This document shows, one piece after another, positions 50,986 to 59,863 of a stretch of 64,000 nucleotides of DNA; position 1 is the first letter of the stretch, and each line of letters begins with the position of its first letter. Position numbers and translations under genes: made by a program. Source of the stretch: Pelagibacteraceae bacterium (GTDB taxonomy: Bacteria; Pseudomonadota; Alphaproteobacteria; HIMB59). The DNA is taken from NCBI GenBank assembly GCA_019651435.1, contig BOYI01000001.1, positions 124,001 through 188,000 on the forward strand, in the 5' to 3' direction. Below the pieces are notes generated by a model. It saw nothing but the letters and a program-made list of their open reading frames with translations. It did no database searches and was not told the DNA's origin.

Positions 50986-51911
50986 TAAAACTTATCTGAG
51001 TCCCATAACCACGCTGCCCCACGCACACCGCTAGAGTCGCCATGAGTATTTCGAAGAACTTTGTTTCGCACTTTATCACTAAATGTATATTTTGGAAGAA
51101 GTTTTGGAATATTATCATAAATTCTTCCAACATTTGACATACCTCCACCTAAAACTATTACGTCTGGATCCACTATGCCAATCATGACTGCAATTAGACG
51201 TGCAAACCTATCTTCATATAATTCAAATTCTTTTTTTGCTCGTTCATCTCCGTTAGCCTCAAGAGCAACAATCTCACGTGTTCTTAAATCTGTTCCATAT
51301 TTTTGATTAAAAATTTTAGTAAAACCAATTCCAGAAATGAATTGTTCAGCACAAAGAGGTCTTTGACAATTACCAACATTACATTGAACATTTAGATCAT
51401 ATTCTTCCTTCGTAGGGTAAGGCAAAGGTTGATGCCCCCAATCTCCAGCTACTTGATTCACTCCCTCGACAACCTCTTTGTTGTATACAAATGATCCTCC
51501 AAAACCAGATCCAATAATAATTCCCCAAACAGAACGATAATTTTTACCAGACCCATCAATAGCTTCAAATAAAGCAAAACAATTAGCATCATTCATCATT
51601 CTTACTTCTCTGTTTAATGTTTTCTCTAAATCTTTTTGAAAAGGTTGGTCATTAATCCAAACACAGTTTGCATTATTTATAAGCCCTGTTTCCAAAGACG
51701 AAAAACCTGGAATGCAAATACCAACTGTATTTTTTGACCCAGAATATTGATCAAATTCCTCAACAAGTGACTTAACGGTGTCTAGACCACTTTGATAATT
51801 TTTATCATATGTAGATCTTTTTCTTAGAACCTCTTTTCCTGATTGGTCCATTAAGATACCCTCAATTTTGGTACCACCATAATCAATTCCAATTTTGAAT
51901 TTTTCACTCAT
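50985..51911 (-). CDS. mak: ROK family sugar kinase, Mak-like fructokinase
   Basis: A 308-residue kinase: IGIDYGGTKIEG phosphate loop, NDANCFALFEA catalytic aspartate, GSGFGGSFV second phosphate loop, GHQPLPYPTKEEYDL followed by a zinc knuckle and EQFISGIGF as in E. coli Mak. The zinc knuckle reads C-x4-C-x4-C, three residues longer between the first two cysteines than the usual C-x-C-G-x2-G-C. It probably makes fructose-6-phosphate for the next gene, phosphofructokinase. First gene of the minus-strand run, with its own promoter. Confidence 0.8.
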   Translation of the reverse strand: MSEKFKIGIDYGGTKIEGILMDQSGKEVLRKRSTYDKNYQSGLDTVKSLVEEFDQYSGSKNTVGICIPGFSSLETGLINNANCVWINDQPFQKDLEKTLNREVRMMNDANCFALFEAIDGSGKNYRSVWGIIIGSGFGGSFVYNKEVVEGVNQVAGDWGHQPLPYPTKEEYDLNVQCNVGNCQRPLCAEQFISGIGFTKIFNQKYGTDLRTREIVALEANGDERAKKEFELYEDRFARLIAVMIGIVDPDVIVLGGGMSNVGRIYDNIPKLLPKYTFSDKVRNKVLRNTHGDSSGVRGAAWLWDSDKF

Positions 51912-51921
51912 TTAATGAACA

Positions 51922-51927
51922 TTTATA
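51922..51927 (-). promoter_or_regulatory. -10 hexamer of the mak-pfk run
   Basis: TATAAA on the minus strand ends 10 bases before the mak ATG, so the leader would be only a few bases. The upstream -35 is weak (TTGAGA at a short spacing). Confidence 0.4.
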
Positions 51928-51995
51928 TCAATTTAAACTTTTCTCAAGTTTCTTATTGTCCAATCAAATTTTTTTCAAATTTTTTTAAATTAGGA

Positions 51996-52001
51996 TAAAA
52001 T
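51996..52001 (+). promoter_or_regulatory. -10 hexamer of the Gfo/Idh gene
   Basis: TAAAAT six bases before the ATG at 52008 would start transcription at or next to the A of the start codon, giving a leaderless message. The -35 region is T-rich and weak. Confidence 0.35.
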
Positions 52002-52007
52002 TTAACT

Positions 52008-53015
52008 ATGAAAAAAAATATTGTGAATTGGGGTATCATTAGCACTGCTAAAATTGGATGGGAGCATGTCATTCCAGCTATCCAAAAATCTAAAAATAGT
52101 AAAGTTTTAGGTCTTGCAAGTAGAGATTTAAAAAAAGCAAAGTCGCTTTGTAAGAAATTAAAAATCTCAAAGAGTTACGGCTCCTATGAAGAGCTTTATC
52201 AGGACCCAGATATTGATATTATTTATAATCCTCTTCCAAATCATTTACATATTAAAACTAGTTTAAAGGCAGCGTCATATGGAAAACATATTCTTTTAGA
52301 GAAACCACTTTCGCTCAAAGCAAAAGATATCGATCCCTTAATAAAATCAGCCAAAAAAAATAAAGTTATCATTAAAGAGGCTTTTATGGTGCGCCATCAC
52401 CCTCAATGGAAATGGATAAAAAAATTTATTAAAAATGGAAATATTGGAAGCATTAGTAATATCTCTACTGTCTTTTCTTATTCAAATAAAGACCCGAAGA
52501 ATATTAGAAATATCTTACAATATGGCGGTGGCGCTATTTACGACATTGGTTGTTATCCTACAATCATTTCTAGATTTCTTACTGATAAGGAACCTAAAAG
52601 AGTTGTAGCTACCGCAATAAAGGATAAAAAATTTAAGACAGATATCTTATCATCTGTAATGCTAGATTTTGGTGGCATTTTTTCTTCTTATACAGTTGCT
52701 ACTCAAAGCAATGTATCTCAACAAGTAATTATTTTAGGAACCAAAAAAACTATAGTTGTAGAAAACCCTTTTAATGCTGTTGCTTCTAAACCTACAACTG
52801 TGGTGATTTATAATGGACAATCAATTTATCGAAAAGAAAATACAGTAAAAGTCTTTTCAGCAGCAGATCAATATGAACATCAGGCTACAGCTTTTTCTGA
52901 TCACTTGATTAAAAAAACTAAAGTTGATTACAACTTAAAAGATGCGAAAAAGAATATGAAAGTTTTAGATGCTACTTTTAAATCAATCAAAAAAGGCTCT
53001 TGGGTTAAAGTTTAA
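52008..53015 (+). CDS. Gfo/Idh/MocA family oxidoreductase
   Basis: A 335-residue NAD(P)-dependent sugar or cyclitol oxidoreductase. NWGIISTAKIGWEHVIPAI is the nucleotide loop, YNPLPNHLHIKTSLKA and LLEKPLSLKAKD (with the catalytic-site EKP lysine) follow, and GGGAIYDIGCYPTIISR is the C-terminal domain signature with the catalytic histidine replaced by D-x-GCY-P as in xylose dehydrogenase-like members. Substrate unknown. Stands alone on the plus strand; its end overlaps the convergent SGNH gene by 11 bases. Confidence 0.82.
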   Translation: MKKNIVNWGIISTAKIGWEHVIPAIQKSKNSKVLGLASRDLKKAKSLCKKLKISKSYGSYEELYQDPDIDIIYNPLPNHLHIKTSLKAASYGKHILLEKPLSLKAKDIDPLIKSAKKNKVIIKEAFMVRHHPQWKWIKKFIKNGNIGSISNISTVFSYSNKDPKNIRNILQYGGGAIYDIGCYPTIISRFLTDKEPKRVVATAIKDKKFKTDILSSVMLDFGGIFSSYTVATQSNVSQQVIILGTKKTIVVENPFNAVASKPTTVVIYNGQSIYRKENTVKVFSAADQYEHQATAFSDHLIKKTKVDYNLKDAKKNMKVLDATFKSIKKGSWVKV

Positions 53016-53670
53016 TTTTTTGATCTATAATATTTGCTAGATTTTCACTAAATTTCTGATGCATTGGTTTCGACCAATGGATAGGATCTATACTTGATGA
53101 TTGGCAAAATTGATTAGCATCAATTAAATCTACCCCCATTTGGCTACAGACTTTTTCAAATGAAGAATAAAGTTGTTTTGATTTTTCTAGACCACCTACC
53201 CACTCTTCAAAATTAAGCCAAGTAGGGTCGTTAGATTTTTCTCCTAAAGCAGGAGGGCAAATGATAATTAATTTTGATTTATTTTGATCATGCCAACTTC
53301 CCGATCCGGAGTTTGTTTCAAAAACAATTTGAATTAATTCTTTTATTCCATCTGCAATATTTTCAGCAGATCTTTGAAATCTGACTTTGAGATCGTTAGT
53401 ACCTAACAATATTATTACAAAGTCGATAGGAGAGTGAGAGAGTAACGATGATTTTAAAACTTTGGCACCATTCAAATGAATACCATCTTGAAGATCATCA
53501 ATATTTGTTGTTCTTCCTGGAAGGCAATCCTCAATAATTTCAGTATTAAAACCCTTTTGAATTAACTCCTGATTTAATAATACTGGCCATCTTTTTTCAT
53601 ATCTTTGACCATTATCTTCATCTGTGTAACCCCAACTATTGGAGTCACCAAAAACTAAAATTCTTTTCAA
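53005..53670 (-). CDS. SGNH/GDSL hydrolase
   Basis: A 221-residue cytoplasmic esterase-type protein: ILVFGDSNSWGY (block I, nucleophile serine), GRTTNIDD (block II glycine), LLGTNDLK (block III asparagine) and DPIHWS (block V aspartate and histidine). No signal peptide, so it may remove acetyl or other acyl groups from imported sugars. It overlaps the aldo-keto reductase by ATGA and ends the hydroxyacid dehydrogenase-fucU-rbsK operon. Confidence 0.82.
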   Translation of the reverse strand: MKRILVFGDSNSWGYTDEDNGQRYEKRWPVLLNQELIQKGFNTEIIEDCLPGRTTNIDDLQDGIHLNGAKVLKSSLLSHSPIDFVIILLGTNDLKVRFQRSAENIADGIKELIQIVFETNSGSGSWHDQNKSKLIIICPPALGEKSNDPTWLNFEEWVGGLEKSKQLYSSFEKVCSQMGVDLIDANQFCQSSSIDPIHWSKPMHQKFSENLANIIDQKIKL

Positions 53671-54695
53671 TATGAACTAGAGGGAGCCCAAAGATTAATA
53701 TTTCCTTCTTTGGCATTTTTATCAATTTTTTTGATTTCATCTTTGGTAAATTTTAAATTATTTAGTGCAGCTAAATTATCTTTAAGTTGGGCCACAGTGC
53801 GAACTCCAATTAAAGCTGATGTTACTGCCTTATTATTTAAAACCCAAGCCAATGCTAATTGAGAGAGTGATTGATTACGTTTCTTAGCAATGGAATTAAG
53901 ATTATTAATTATTTTTAAATTATTTTTTGTAATTAAATCTTTACTAAAAGAACTATTTTCACTTACCCTTGTTCCTCTCGGAATTCCTTTTAAATATTTA
54001 TTTGATAGAAAGCCCTGAGCGAGTGGAGAAAAAGCAATACATCCAACTCCATTTTTAGTTAATGTTTTAGTTAAGTCCTTTTCAATCCATCGATTAATCA
54101 TAGAGTAGGAGGGCTGATGAATGAATAGTTTGATGCCACGGCTATTTAATATTTTTATCATTTCTCTAGTTTTATTTGCTGAATAAGAAGAAATACCTAT
54201 GTACAAAGCTTTACCAGATCGATAAATACTCTCAAGAGCATCAGCAGTTTCTTCTAATGGTGTATTCGGGTCAAATCTATGAGAATAGAAAATATCTACA
54301 TAATCTACTTTCATTCTCTTTAAACTTTGATCACAACTTGCAATTACATGTTTTTTAGAGCCCCATTCTCCATAAGGACCATCCCACATATCATATCCAG
54401 CTTTGGAGGAAATGATCATTTCATCACGATATTTTTTAAAATCACTTTGCATTACTTTTCCAAAATTAGCCTCTGCACTACCATAAGGAGGACCGTAATT
54501 ATTGGCTAAATCAAAATGCGTGATACCAGCATCAAAAGATGTAAAAAGAATTTTTTTGGACTCAGGAGACATGCCTCTGCTTCCACCAAAGTTATGCCAA
54601 AGACCAACTGATAAAAGGGGAAGTTTTAATCCGCTACTGCCACAATTTCTGTACTGCATATTTTGATATCGATTTTTATTAGCTGAATAACTCAT
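53667..54695 (-). CDS. Aldo/keto reductase, YghZ-like
   Basis: A 342-residue TIM-barrel reductase. The tetrad is visible: ITHFDLANNYGPPYGSAE (Asp and Tyr), SSKAGYDMWDGPYG (Lys) and VDIFYSHRFDP (His). WDGPYGEWGSKKH and GVGCIAFSPLAQGFLS are as in E. coli YghZ, which reduces L-glyceraldehyde-3-phosphate and methylglyoxal. Coupled to rbsK by TAATG with ribosome site GAGGAGAAT. Confidence 0.85.
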   Translation of the reverse strand: MSYSANKNRYQNMQYRNCGSSGLKLPLLSVGLWHNFGGSRGMSPESKKILFTSFDAGITHFDLANNYGPPYGSAEANFGKVMQSDFKKYRDEMIISSKAGYDMWDGPYGEWGSKKHVIASCDQSLKRMKVDYVDIFYSHRFDPNTPLEETADALESIYRSGKALYIGISSYSANKTREMIKILNSRGIKLFIHQPSYSMINRWIEKDLTKTLTKNGVGCIAFSPLAQGFLSNKYLKGIPRGTRVSENSSFSKDLITKNNLKIINNLNSIAKKRNQSLSQLALAWVLNNKAVTSALIGVRTVAQLKDNLAALNNLKFTKDEIKKIDKNAKEGNINLWAPSSSY

Positions 54696-55610
54696 TATAA
54701 ATTCTCCTCTATTTCTTCAATTGTGGGCATTGAATTTGCAGCACCCTCACGAGTAACCGAAATTCCTGCTACTTAAACTAGCAAACTCAATTGCTTCTTT
54801 GTAGTTTTTATTCTTTGATAAAGCGACACTAAAAGCACCATTAAAAGCATCACCTGCGCCTGTTGTATCTACAACGGGGACTGAGAGTTTCTTTGCAGGA
54901 ATTAAGAATTCTTCTTCATTATTTTTAAAGAAACATCCTTTTTCTCCTAAAGTGATCAAAATGTTTCTTATTCCCTTGTCTAAAAATACTTTAGCAGCAG
55001 ATTGGCAGTCCTTTTCACTTTCAATTGATTGATTGATAAAAAAACCTGCCTCCGTTTCATTAGGTGTAAAAAAATCAACATTCTCAAAACAGTCATCAGG
55101 AAGATTTGTGGCTGGTGCAGGATTTAAAATAGTAGTGCATCCATTTTTTTTTGCCAATTTAAGAGCATACATCGTGGCATCAATGGAAGTCTCTAATTGA
55201 GCTAAAAAAATATTAGAATTATTTATAATAGATAAATTATCATCAATGAACTTACGATCGATTGTTGCAGCAGCTCCTGGAACTACATTTATTGCATTCT
55301 CTCCTGTTTGTTGATTAATTAAAATTCCAGCAGCACCTGTATTTAAATTAGAGTCAAGTACAACAGCTTGAGTATTCACCCCTGCTTCTTGATACAGTTT
55401 TAGGGCCATGTCAGCATAATTATCTTGACCTAGCTTAGTAATAAATGAGACATCACCTCCTGCTCGAGAGGCTGCTATTGCTTGGTTAGAACCTTTCCCA
55501 CCAGGGCCAATAATATATTTTTTCCCAAGAACTGTTTTTCCTGGTACAGGGATTTCATCACCAAAAAAACATAAATCTGCAACAAAAATTCCTAGTATTG
55601 AAATACTCAC
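54695..55610 (-). CDS. rbsK: Ribokinase (PfkB family), C-terminus frameshifted
   Basis: I start at the GTG that overlaps the fucU-like stop (GTGA), giving SISILGIFVADLCFFGDEIP; the track start at 55670 is inside the upstream gene. GPGGKGSNQAIAASRAG (ribose binding and PfkB signature 1) and DTTGAGDAFNGAF (catalytic aspartate) are intact. Near 54772 one base is off; the other frame gives AGISVTREGAANSMPTIEEI and a stop joined to the next ATG. It phosphorylates ribose or a similar sugar. Confidence 0.87.
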
Positions 55611-56065
55611 TGATCCAATAACCAAACAGAGCCATCGGGTTTGACGACCCCTTTGGTAAAAATGAAACAACCAAATGGTCTTGTTTCATTGGTGGTAATA
55701 ATGGCGTAAGCCTTTTTGGCTTCTTCGTAAAATTTAAATCGCTCTATTGATGAAATCTTCCAATGATCACCAGCAACTTCAGCTGTTATTTGCATCATTT
55801 CTTTATGAACTTCATTGAGTTCTTCAGGTTTTCCATCAATTTCCATTCTTTGGATTGGGGACTCAATAAAACTATCAAGAGGAAATATAGATAAAATTGC
55901 TTTTGCAGCTCTGGCGGCATCCACGCCATCTAAGCGGTGCACTCTTGAATTCATTGAGTAAGCTGGAAAATTAGAGTCACTTAAAATTAATTTATCACCA
56001 TGACCCATAGATCGAAGAGTATGAAGGATTTCAGGACTCAAAATTGGGTCGATATTAATTAACAT
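55607..56065 (-). CDS. RbsD/FucU family sugar mutarotase
   Basis: A 152-residue protein: MLINIDPILSPEILHTLRSMGHGD, with the catalytic histidine in MGHGD, LSDSNFPAYS and ITTNETRPFGCFIFTKGV. This pattern is closer to fucose mutarotase FucU than to ribose pyranase RbsD. It interconverts ring forms of the sugar, here presumably that used by the coupled kinase. Confidence 0.87.
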   Translation of the reverse strand: MLINIDPILSPEILHTLRSMGHGDKLILSDSNFPAYSMNSRVHRLDGVDAARAAKAILSIFPLDSFIESPIQRMEIDGKPEELNEVHKEMMQITAEVAGDHWKISSIERFKFYEEAKKAYAIITTNETRPFGCFIFTKGVVKPDGSVWLLDQ

Positions 56066-56105
56066 ATAATGATAGAACTAAATAAATTGCATCAATTCAA
56101 TAAAA

Positions 56106-57122
56106 TTAATTAACATCCACAGGTTTAGAACGAAGACTTTTCACAGTTTCCAATTCTGCTTTTCTGCATAGTCTTGGTGGTAATCCTTTGCTCAGTAGTA
56201 GTAAATCTTCAAAAACAATCTCTCCCATTTCATAAAAAACCTCAGTTAAAGCACCAGCGCGATGGGCAGAAAACAAAATATTTTTTTCTTTTCTTATCGG
56301 GTCATTTTTTTTAACTGGCTCTTCAGGAAAGACATCAGTAGCTACTTTAATTTTTTTCTTTCTAATTGTTTTAATTAAATCATTAAAATTGATAACACTT
56401 GCTCTACTTAAAATAAGCAAGCAAGCATTTTCTTTCATCAAATTTAAAAGTTTGTGATCAATCATATTTTGATTTTTGGTAGTAATTGTAGCTAAAATAT
56501 AAATAACATCACAATCTTTGAAAATTTTATTTAGGGAGCAAGGAGTTGTGCCCCAATCTCTTAATTGTTTTTCAGAAAGCCAAGGGTCATATACAAAAAA
56601 ATTATCAGTATAAGGTTTTAATAATGGATGAAGGTTTTTAGCAAGATCTCCATAGCCAATAAATCCAATTTGATTATTTTTTAATAAACTACTGCCTTTA
56701 TTTCCTTCAAGGCCATATTTTTCTTGTCCTTTAATAAAGTCCAAGTGCGATTGGTGAATATCTCTTTTTAAAGAAAATGTGAAACCTACCGCTATCTCGG
56801 CTACTGTTTGTGCGAATACAGGGGCTGTCGATAAAACATAGATATTATTAGAAAAACAATATTCATAGTCCATATTGTCCATAAAATTGCTTTCAACATT
56901 AAATATTGCTTTTAATTTTTTTGCTTTCATTAAAAGAGAGGAGGGTAAGTTAGGTTGTCCAATAATAAAGTCTGCTTTAGCTATATTCTTTTCATAAAAG
57001 TTTTGTTTATTCTTATTAGGTGCGTTAATTAATTGATATTTTTTTTTTAAAAGATGTAATTTTTTTGGAGTAAAAATTAACTTCATCTCCCTTGGGTAAG
57101 GATCTACAAGAATTGTTTGCAT
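56106..57122 (-). CDS. D-isomer-specific 2-hydroxyacid dehydrogenase family protein
   Basis: About 338 residues from the ATG at 57122. NAD loop IGFIGYGDLAKNL; the catalytic arginine in LSRASVIN, the glutamate in DVFPEEP and the histidine in FSAHRAGA are all present. VFAQTVAEIAVGFTFSLKRD is the helix before the NAD domain. It may reduce or oxidise a sugar acid. First gene of the operon with fucU-like, rbsK, aldo-keto reductase and SGNH genes. Confidence 0.83.
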   Translation of the reverse strand: MQTILVDPYPREMKLIFTPKKLHLLKKKYQLINAPNKNKQNFYEKNIAKADFIIGQPNLPSSLLMKAKKLKAIFNVESNFMDNMDYEYCFSNNIYVLSTAPVFAQTVAEIAVGFTFSLKRDIHQSHLDFIKGQEKYGLEGNKGSSLLKNNQIGFIGYGDLAKNLHPLLKPYTDNFFVYDPWLSEKQLRDWGTTPCSLNKIFKDCDVIYILATITTKNQNMIDHKLLNLMKENACLLILSRASVINFNDLIKTIRKKKIKVATDVFPEEPVKKNDPIRKEKNILFSAHRAGALTEVFYEMGEIVFEDLLLLSKGLPPRLCRKAELETVKSLRSKPVDVN

Positions 57123-57167
57123 CAAACGATTATACCAATTATTTATTTTTTTGATAATCTATCTTTG
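57123..57167. promoter_or_regulatory. Divergent promoter gap between dehydrogenase and lyxose isomerase
   Basis: Only 45 bases separate the two starts. On the plus strand GATAAT (57153-57158) lies nine bases before the isomerase ATG and is the only clear -10-like element; its -35 is poor. No operator repeat was seen. Confidence 0.35.
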
Positions 57168-57833
57168 ATGAAAAGATCTGAAATTAATAAAGCTATTGTT
57201 AATGCAAAAAAGATGATGGAGGAATATCTTTGGGTTTTGCCTCAATGGGGATATTGGTCTAAAGCTGAATATCTAGAACAACCCATTACATCTAAATATT
57301 TAAAAGAGCACCAAATGGGTTGGGATGTTACTGATTTTGGCAAAGGGTTATTCAAGCAACAAGGAATAACTTTATTTTGTATAAGAAATGGCATTCAAGG
57401 AAATACACAAGATAAGCCTTACGCCGAAAAACTATTGTTCATGCAAGAAGGTCAAGAAATTCCTTATCATAGTCATAAAGTAAAATTAGAAGACATCATT
57501 AATCGTGGTGGTGGAGATTTAGCTATTGAATTTGTAAAGGTTGATGAAGAGCTCAAAGAGAAAGATGAAAAAATTAATATTTTAATCGATGGTTTCGAAG
57601 TTGAAGTCTTACCTAATGAGCCTTTAATTCTAAAAAGAGGCCAAAGTGTAACTGTTGAAAGAAATATTTATCATAAATTTTATGCAGCTAAGGGCACTGG
57701 AATGGTAATGGCTGGTGAAGTTTCACAAGTAAATGATGATAATAATGATAATTATTTCTTAGAGCCAGTGGGTCGTTTTACAAAAATAGAAGAAGATGAG
57801 GAGCCCGTTCATCCTTTGTGGAATGAAATTTAA
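57168..57833 (+). CDS. D-lyxose ketol-isomerase family protein
   Basis: A 221-residue cupin starting MKRSEINKAIVNAKKMM; the track start at 57117 lies in the divergent gene. LWVLPQWGYW, GWDVTDFGKG and EIPYHSHKVKLEDIINRGGGDL supply the metal ligands (two His and a Glu) of D-lyxose/D-mannose isomerase, and IYHKFYA the late histidine. The product of lyxose, D-xylulose, could be used by the xylulokinase at 59864. Stop and next start overlap (TAATG). Confidence 0.82.
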   Translation: MKRSEINKAIVNAKKMMEEYLWVLPQWGYWSKAEYLEQPITSKYLKEHQMGWDVTDFGKGLFKQQGITLFCIRNGIQGNTQDKPYAEKLLFMQEGQEIPYHSHKVKLEDIINRGGGDLAIEFVKVDEELKEKDEKINILIDGFEVEVLPNEPLILKRGQSVTVERNIYHKFYAAKGTGMVMAGEVSQVNDDNNDNYFLEPVGRFTKIEEDEEPVHPLWNEI

Positions 57834-58807
57834 TGCCCAAAGGAATTATTGGACTTGGTATGTGGTGTGTAGATACGACATACAAAATCAACACTTTACC
57901 ACAGCGAGGTAAATTAGAACCTATAATTGAGAGCTTCCAGTGTGTGGGAGGCGGGCCTTCAAATGTACTCTCGGATTTATACTCCCTTGGATTTAAATAT
58001 CCTATGATTGCCATGGGTTCGATTGGAGTAGATGAAAATGCGAGTTATATAAAAAAACATTGCCGCAAAAATAAAATTGACACAAAATTCTTAAAACCGA
58101 CTCAAAAAGCTCCTACTTCCCATACGGTATGTATGTTTGAAAAACAAAATGAAAGAACATTTTTGTATCATGCTGGAGCAAATAACTTATTAGATATAAA
58201 TCATTTTCAAATCCAAAAATTAAAATCTGATCCTAAAATTCTATACGTTGGTTATATTACTCTTTTAGGAAATTTAGATAAATTTTCTGGAAAAAACACT
58301 CGCCTTTCTAGAGTTTTATCACAAGCAAAAAAAAAAGATATTACCACAGTTTTAGATTTAGTTTCTAATAATGATCCTTCTTTTCAAAGAATAGTATTAA
58401 GCGCACTACCTTTTACTGATTATTTGCTTTTAAATGAAATCGAAGCAGAATTATTATTTAAAAAAACAGTAATTAACTCAAAAAAAAGATTAAACAAAAA
58501 ATTACTTATCAATATATCAAAAAAATTATTTTCAAAAGGAATTAATAAAGCTTTGATTATACATCATTCAAAAGAATCATTGTATATTTCTCGAGAAGAA
58601 GATTATTCACACGAGTTCTAAGTCAATAAATAGAAAAAAATAATTAATTCTGTAGGTGCGGGTGATGCATTCTGCGCAGCGTTTATTTATGGAGTACATG
58701 AGTCTTGGGATATGAAAAAAATATTAAAAAAAGCACATGCTGCGGGTAGCGCTATGATGAAAATAGACTCATCATCAGGAAACCTTCCTAATATAAAGAA
58801 ATTATAA
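57833..58807 (+). CDS. PfkB family carbohydrate kinase (frameshifted)
   Basis: The track gives 262 residues: GIIGLGMWCVDTTYKI at the start and CVGGGPSNVLSDLYSLG as PfkB signature 1. Dropping one base near 58620 continues with INSVGAGDAFCAAFIYG, the signature 2 with the catalytic aspartate, and ends at 58807. The rebuilt length of about 324 fits. The sugar is not known. It is coupled to the lyxose isomerase and overlaps the end of the convergent aldolase-like gene. Confidence 0.82.
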
Positions 58808-59797
58808 TTTTAAAATTGAGTCAGTAATTTCAAGATCTTTTTTAAGGCTTCGATCAGGGATTAATTTTTTCTTGTTAAGTTGATCATGATAGATTTTGAC
58901 ACCCTCTTTTGGGGTCGTATTTTCTTCCACAACTTTTCTCATTAATTTAACTAAGCCGATCGGATCCTCTGATAGGTTAATTTTCCTTCCAAATAGAGCA
59001 ACTTTTGCACCATATTTACTAGCCTTATGAATTAATTCAAAACAATCTCTCGTTGTTCCTTTACTGCCTCCCAAAATTCCAACTATTAAATTCTCTGGAT
59101 CGTAACTTGCTAAATCCTCCATGGCTTTTGGGCCATTGTATGCAATCTTTAAAAAAAGTGGTCTTTCCTCTTTTGTTTGTCCTGCAATAGCTTTGATAAT
59201 ACAATCATTAACATAGTCACCTAATTCCTCATTATTCATTCCTATATCTATAGGGGGGTTAAATACTTCTAAAAAATGGGAAAATTTATATTTCAAGGAC
59301 TCCATCCTAAAATTTCTATAAGAATTAAGCATTGCTAAATCAAAATCTACATTTTTAGAAAATGTCACAGAAAACAATCCAAGATTAACTAATTTACTAA
59401 CTCTATCAATTCTTGCAGATCGAAAGGGACGAGGATTGGTGGAGCGATAATTACTATTTCTCATTAACCAAATATCACTTGTATCATTCATTCTTATAGC
59501 TGGGGTAACTGGAGAGCTTTTAAATATTTTTTTTTCTACCAAAGACTCTCCCACAGAAGCTGACATTAACATAATGTCAACTAAATTAGATTTCGTCATA
59601 ACCTCCATTGCCTTTTTATAATCTTTAAGTTTTTTAAAGCCTTGAATAATTTTTCCTTGATTATCTCTTAGAGGCCCAGGGGTAGTTATTCCCATAGCTA
59701 GATCTCCATCTTTAGCATCCGCTATGATAAAATCCTTTGATTTGTATTTTTGATTTCTAATTTTTTCTAACTTTAATTTAAGTGATTTTGGCATCAA
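58802..59797 (-). CDS. Putative aldolase-type (beta/alpha)8 protein of sugar loci
   Basis: A 331-residue protein I recognise only loosely. ADAKDGDLAMGITTPGP near the N-terminus and SKYGAKVALFGRKINLSEDPIGLVKLMR near the C-terminus are its most distinctive pieces, with PLFLKIAYNGPKAMEDLASYDP and VGILGGSKGTTRD between; GGSKGTTRDCFE looks like a phosphate-binding turn of a barrel. Similar unnamed proteins lie in sugar catabolic loci and are sometimes labelled DeoC/LacD-like aldolases. A plausible job is to split a sugar phosphate made by the neighbouring kinases. Low certainty on activity. Confidence 0.5.
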   Translation of the reverse strand: MMPKSLKLKLEKIRNQKYKSKDFIIADAKDGDLAMGITTPGPLRDNQGKIIQGFKKLKDYKKAMEVMTKSNLVDIMLMSASVGESLVEKKIFKSSPVTPAIRMNDTSDIWLMRNSNYRSTNPRPFRSARIDRVSKLVNLGLFSVTFSKNVDFDLAMLNSYRNFRMESLKYKFSHFLEVFNPPIDIGMNNEELGDYVNDCIIKAIAGQTKEERPLFLKIAYNGPKAMEDLASYDPENLIVGILGGSKGTTRDCFELIHKASKYGAKVALFGRKINLSEDPIGLVKLMRKVVEENTTPKEGVKIYHDQLNKKKLIPDRSLKKDLEITDSILKL

Positions 59798-59850
59798 TAT
59801 AATTTATCACTTTCTTTAATTGTATAAATAGAAAAACCCCATGACTTGTA

Positions 59851-59856
59851 TATAAT
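59851..59856 (+). promoter_or_regulatory. -10 hexamer of xylB, leaderless type
   Basis: A perfect TATAAT ends seven bases before the ATG at 59864, so the RNA would start at about the start codon. It also decides the start: the track's TTG at 59846 would lie upstream of the RNA start. Confidence 0.5.
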
Positions 59857-59863
59857 ATCTACA

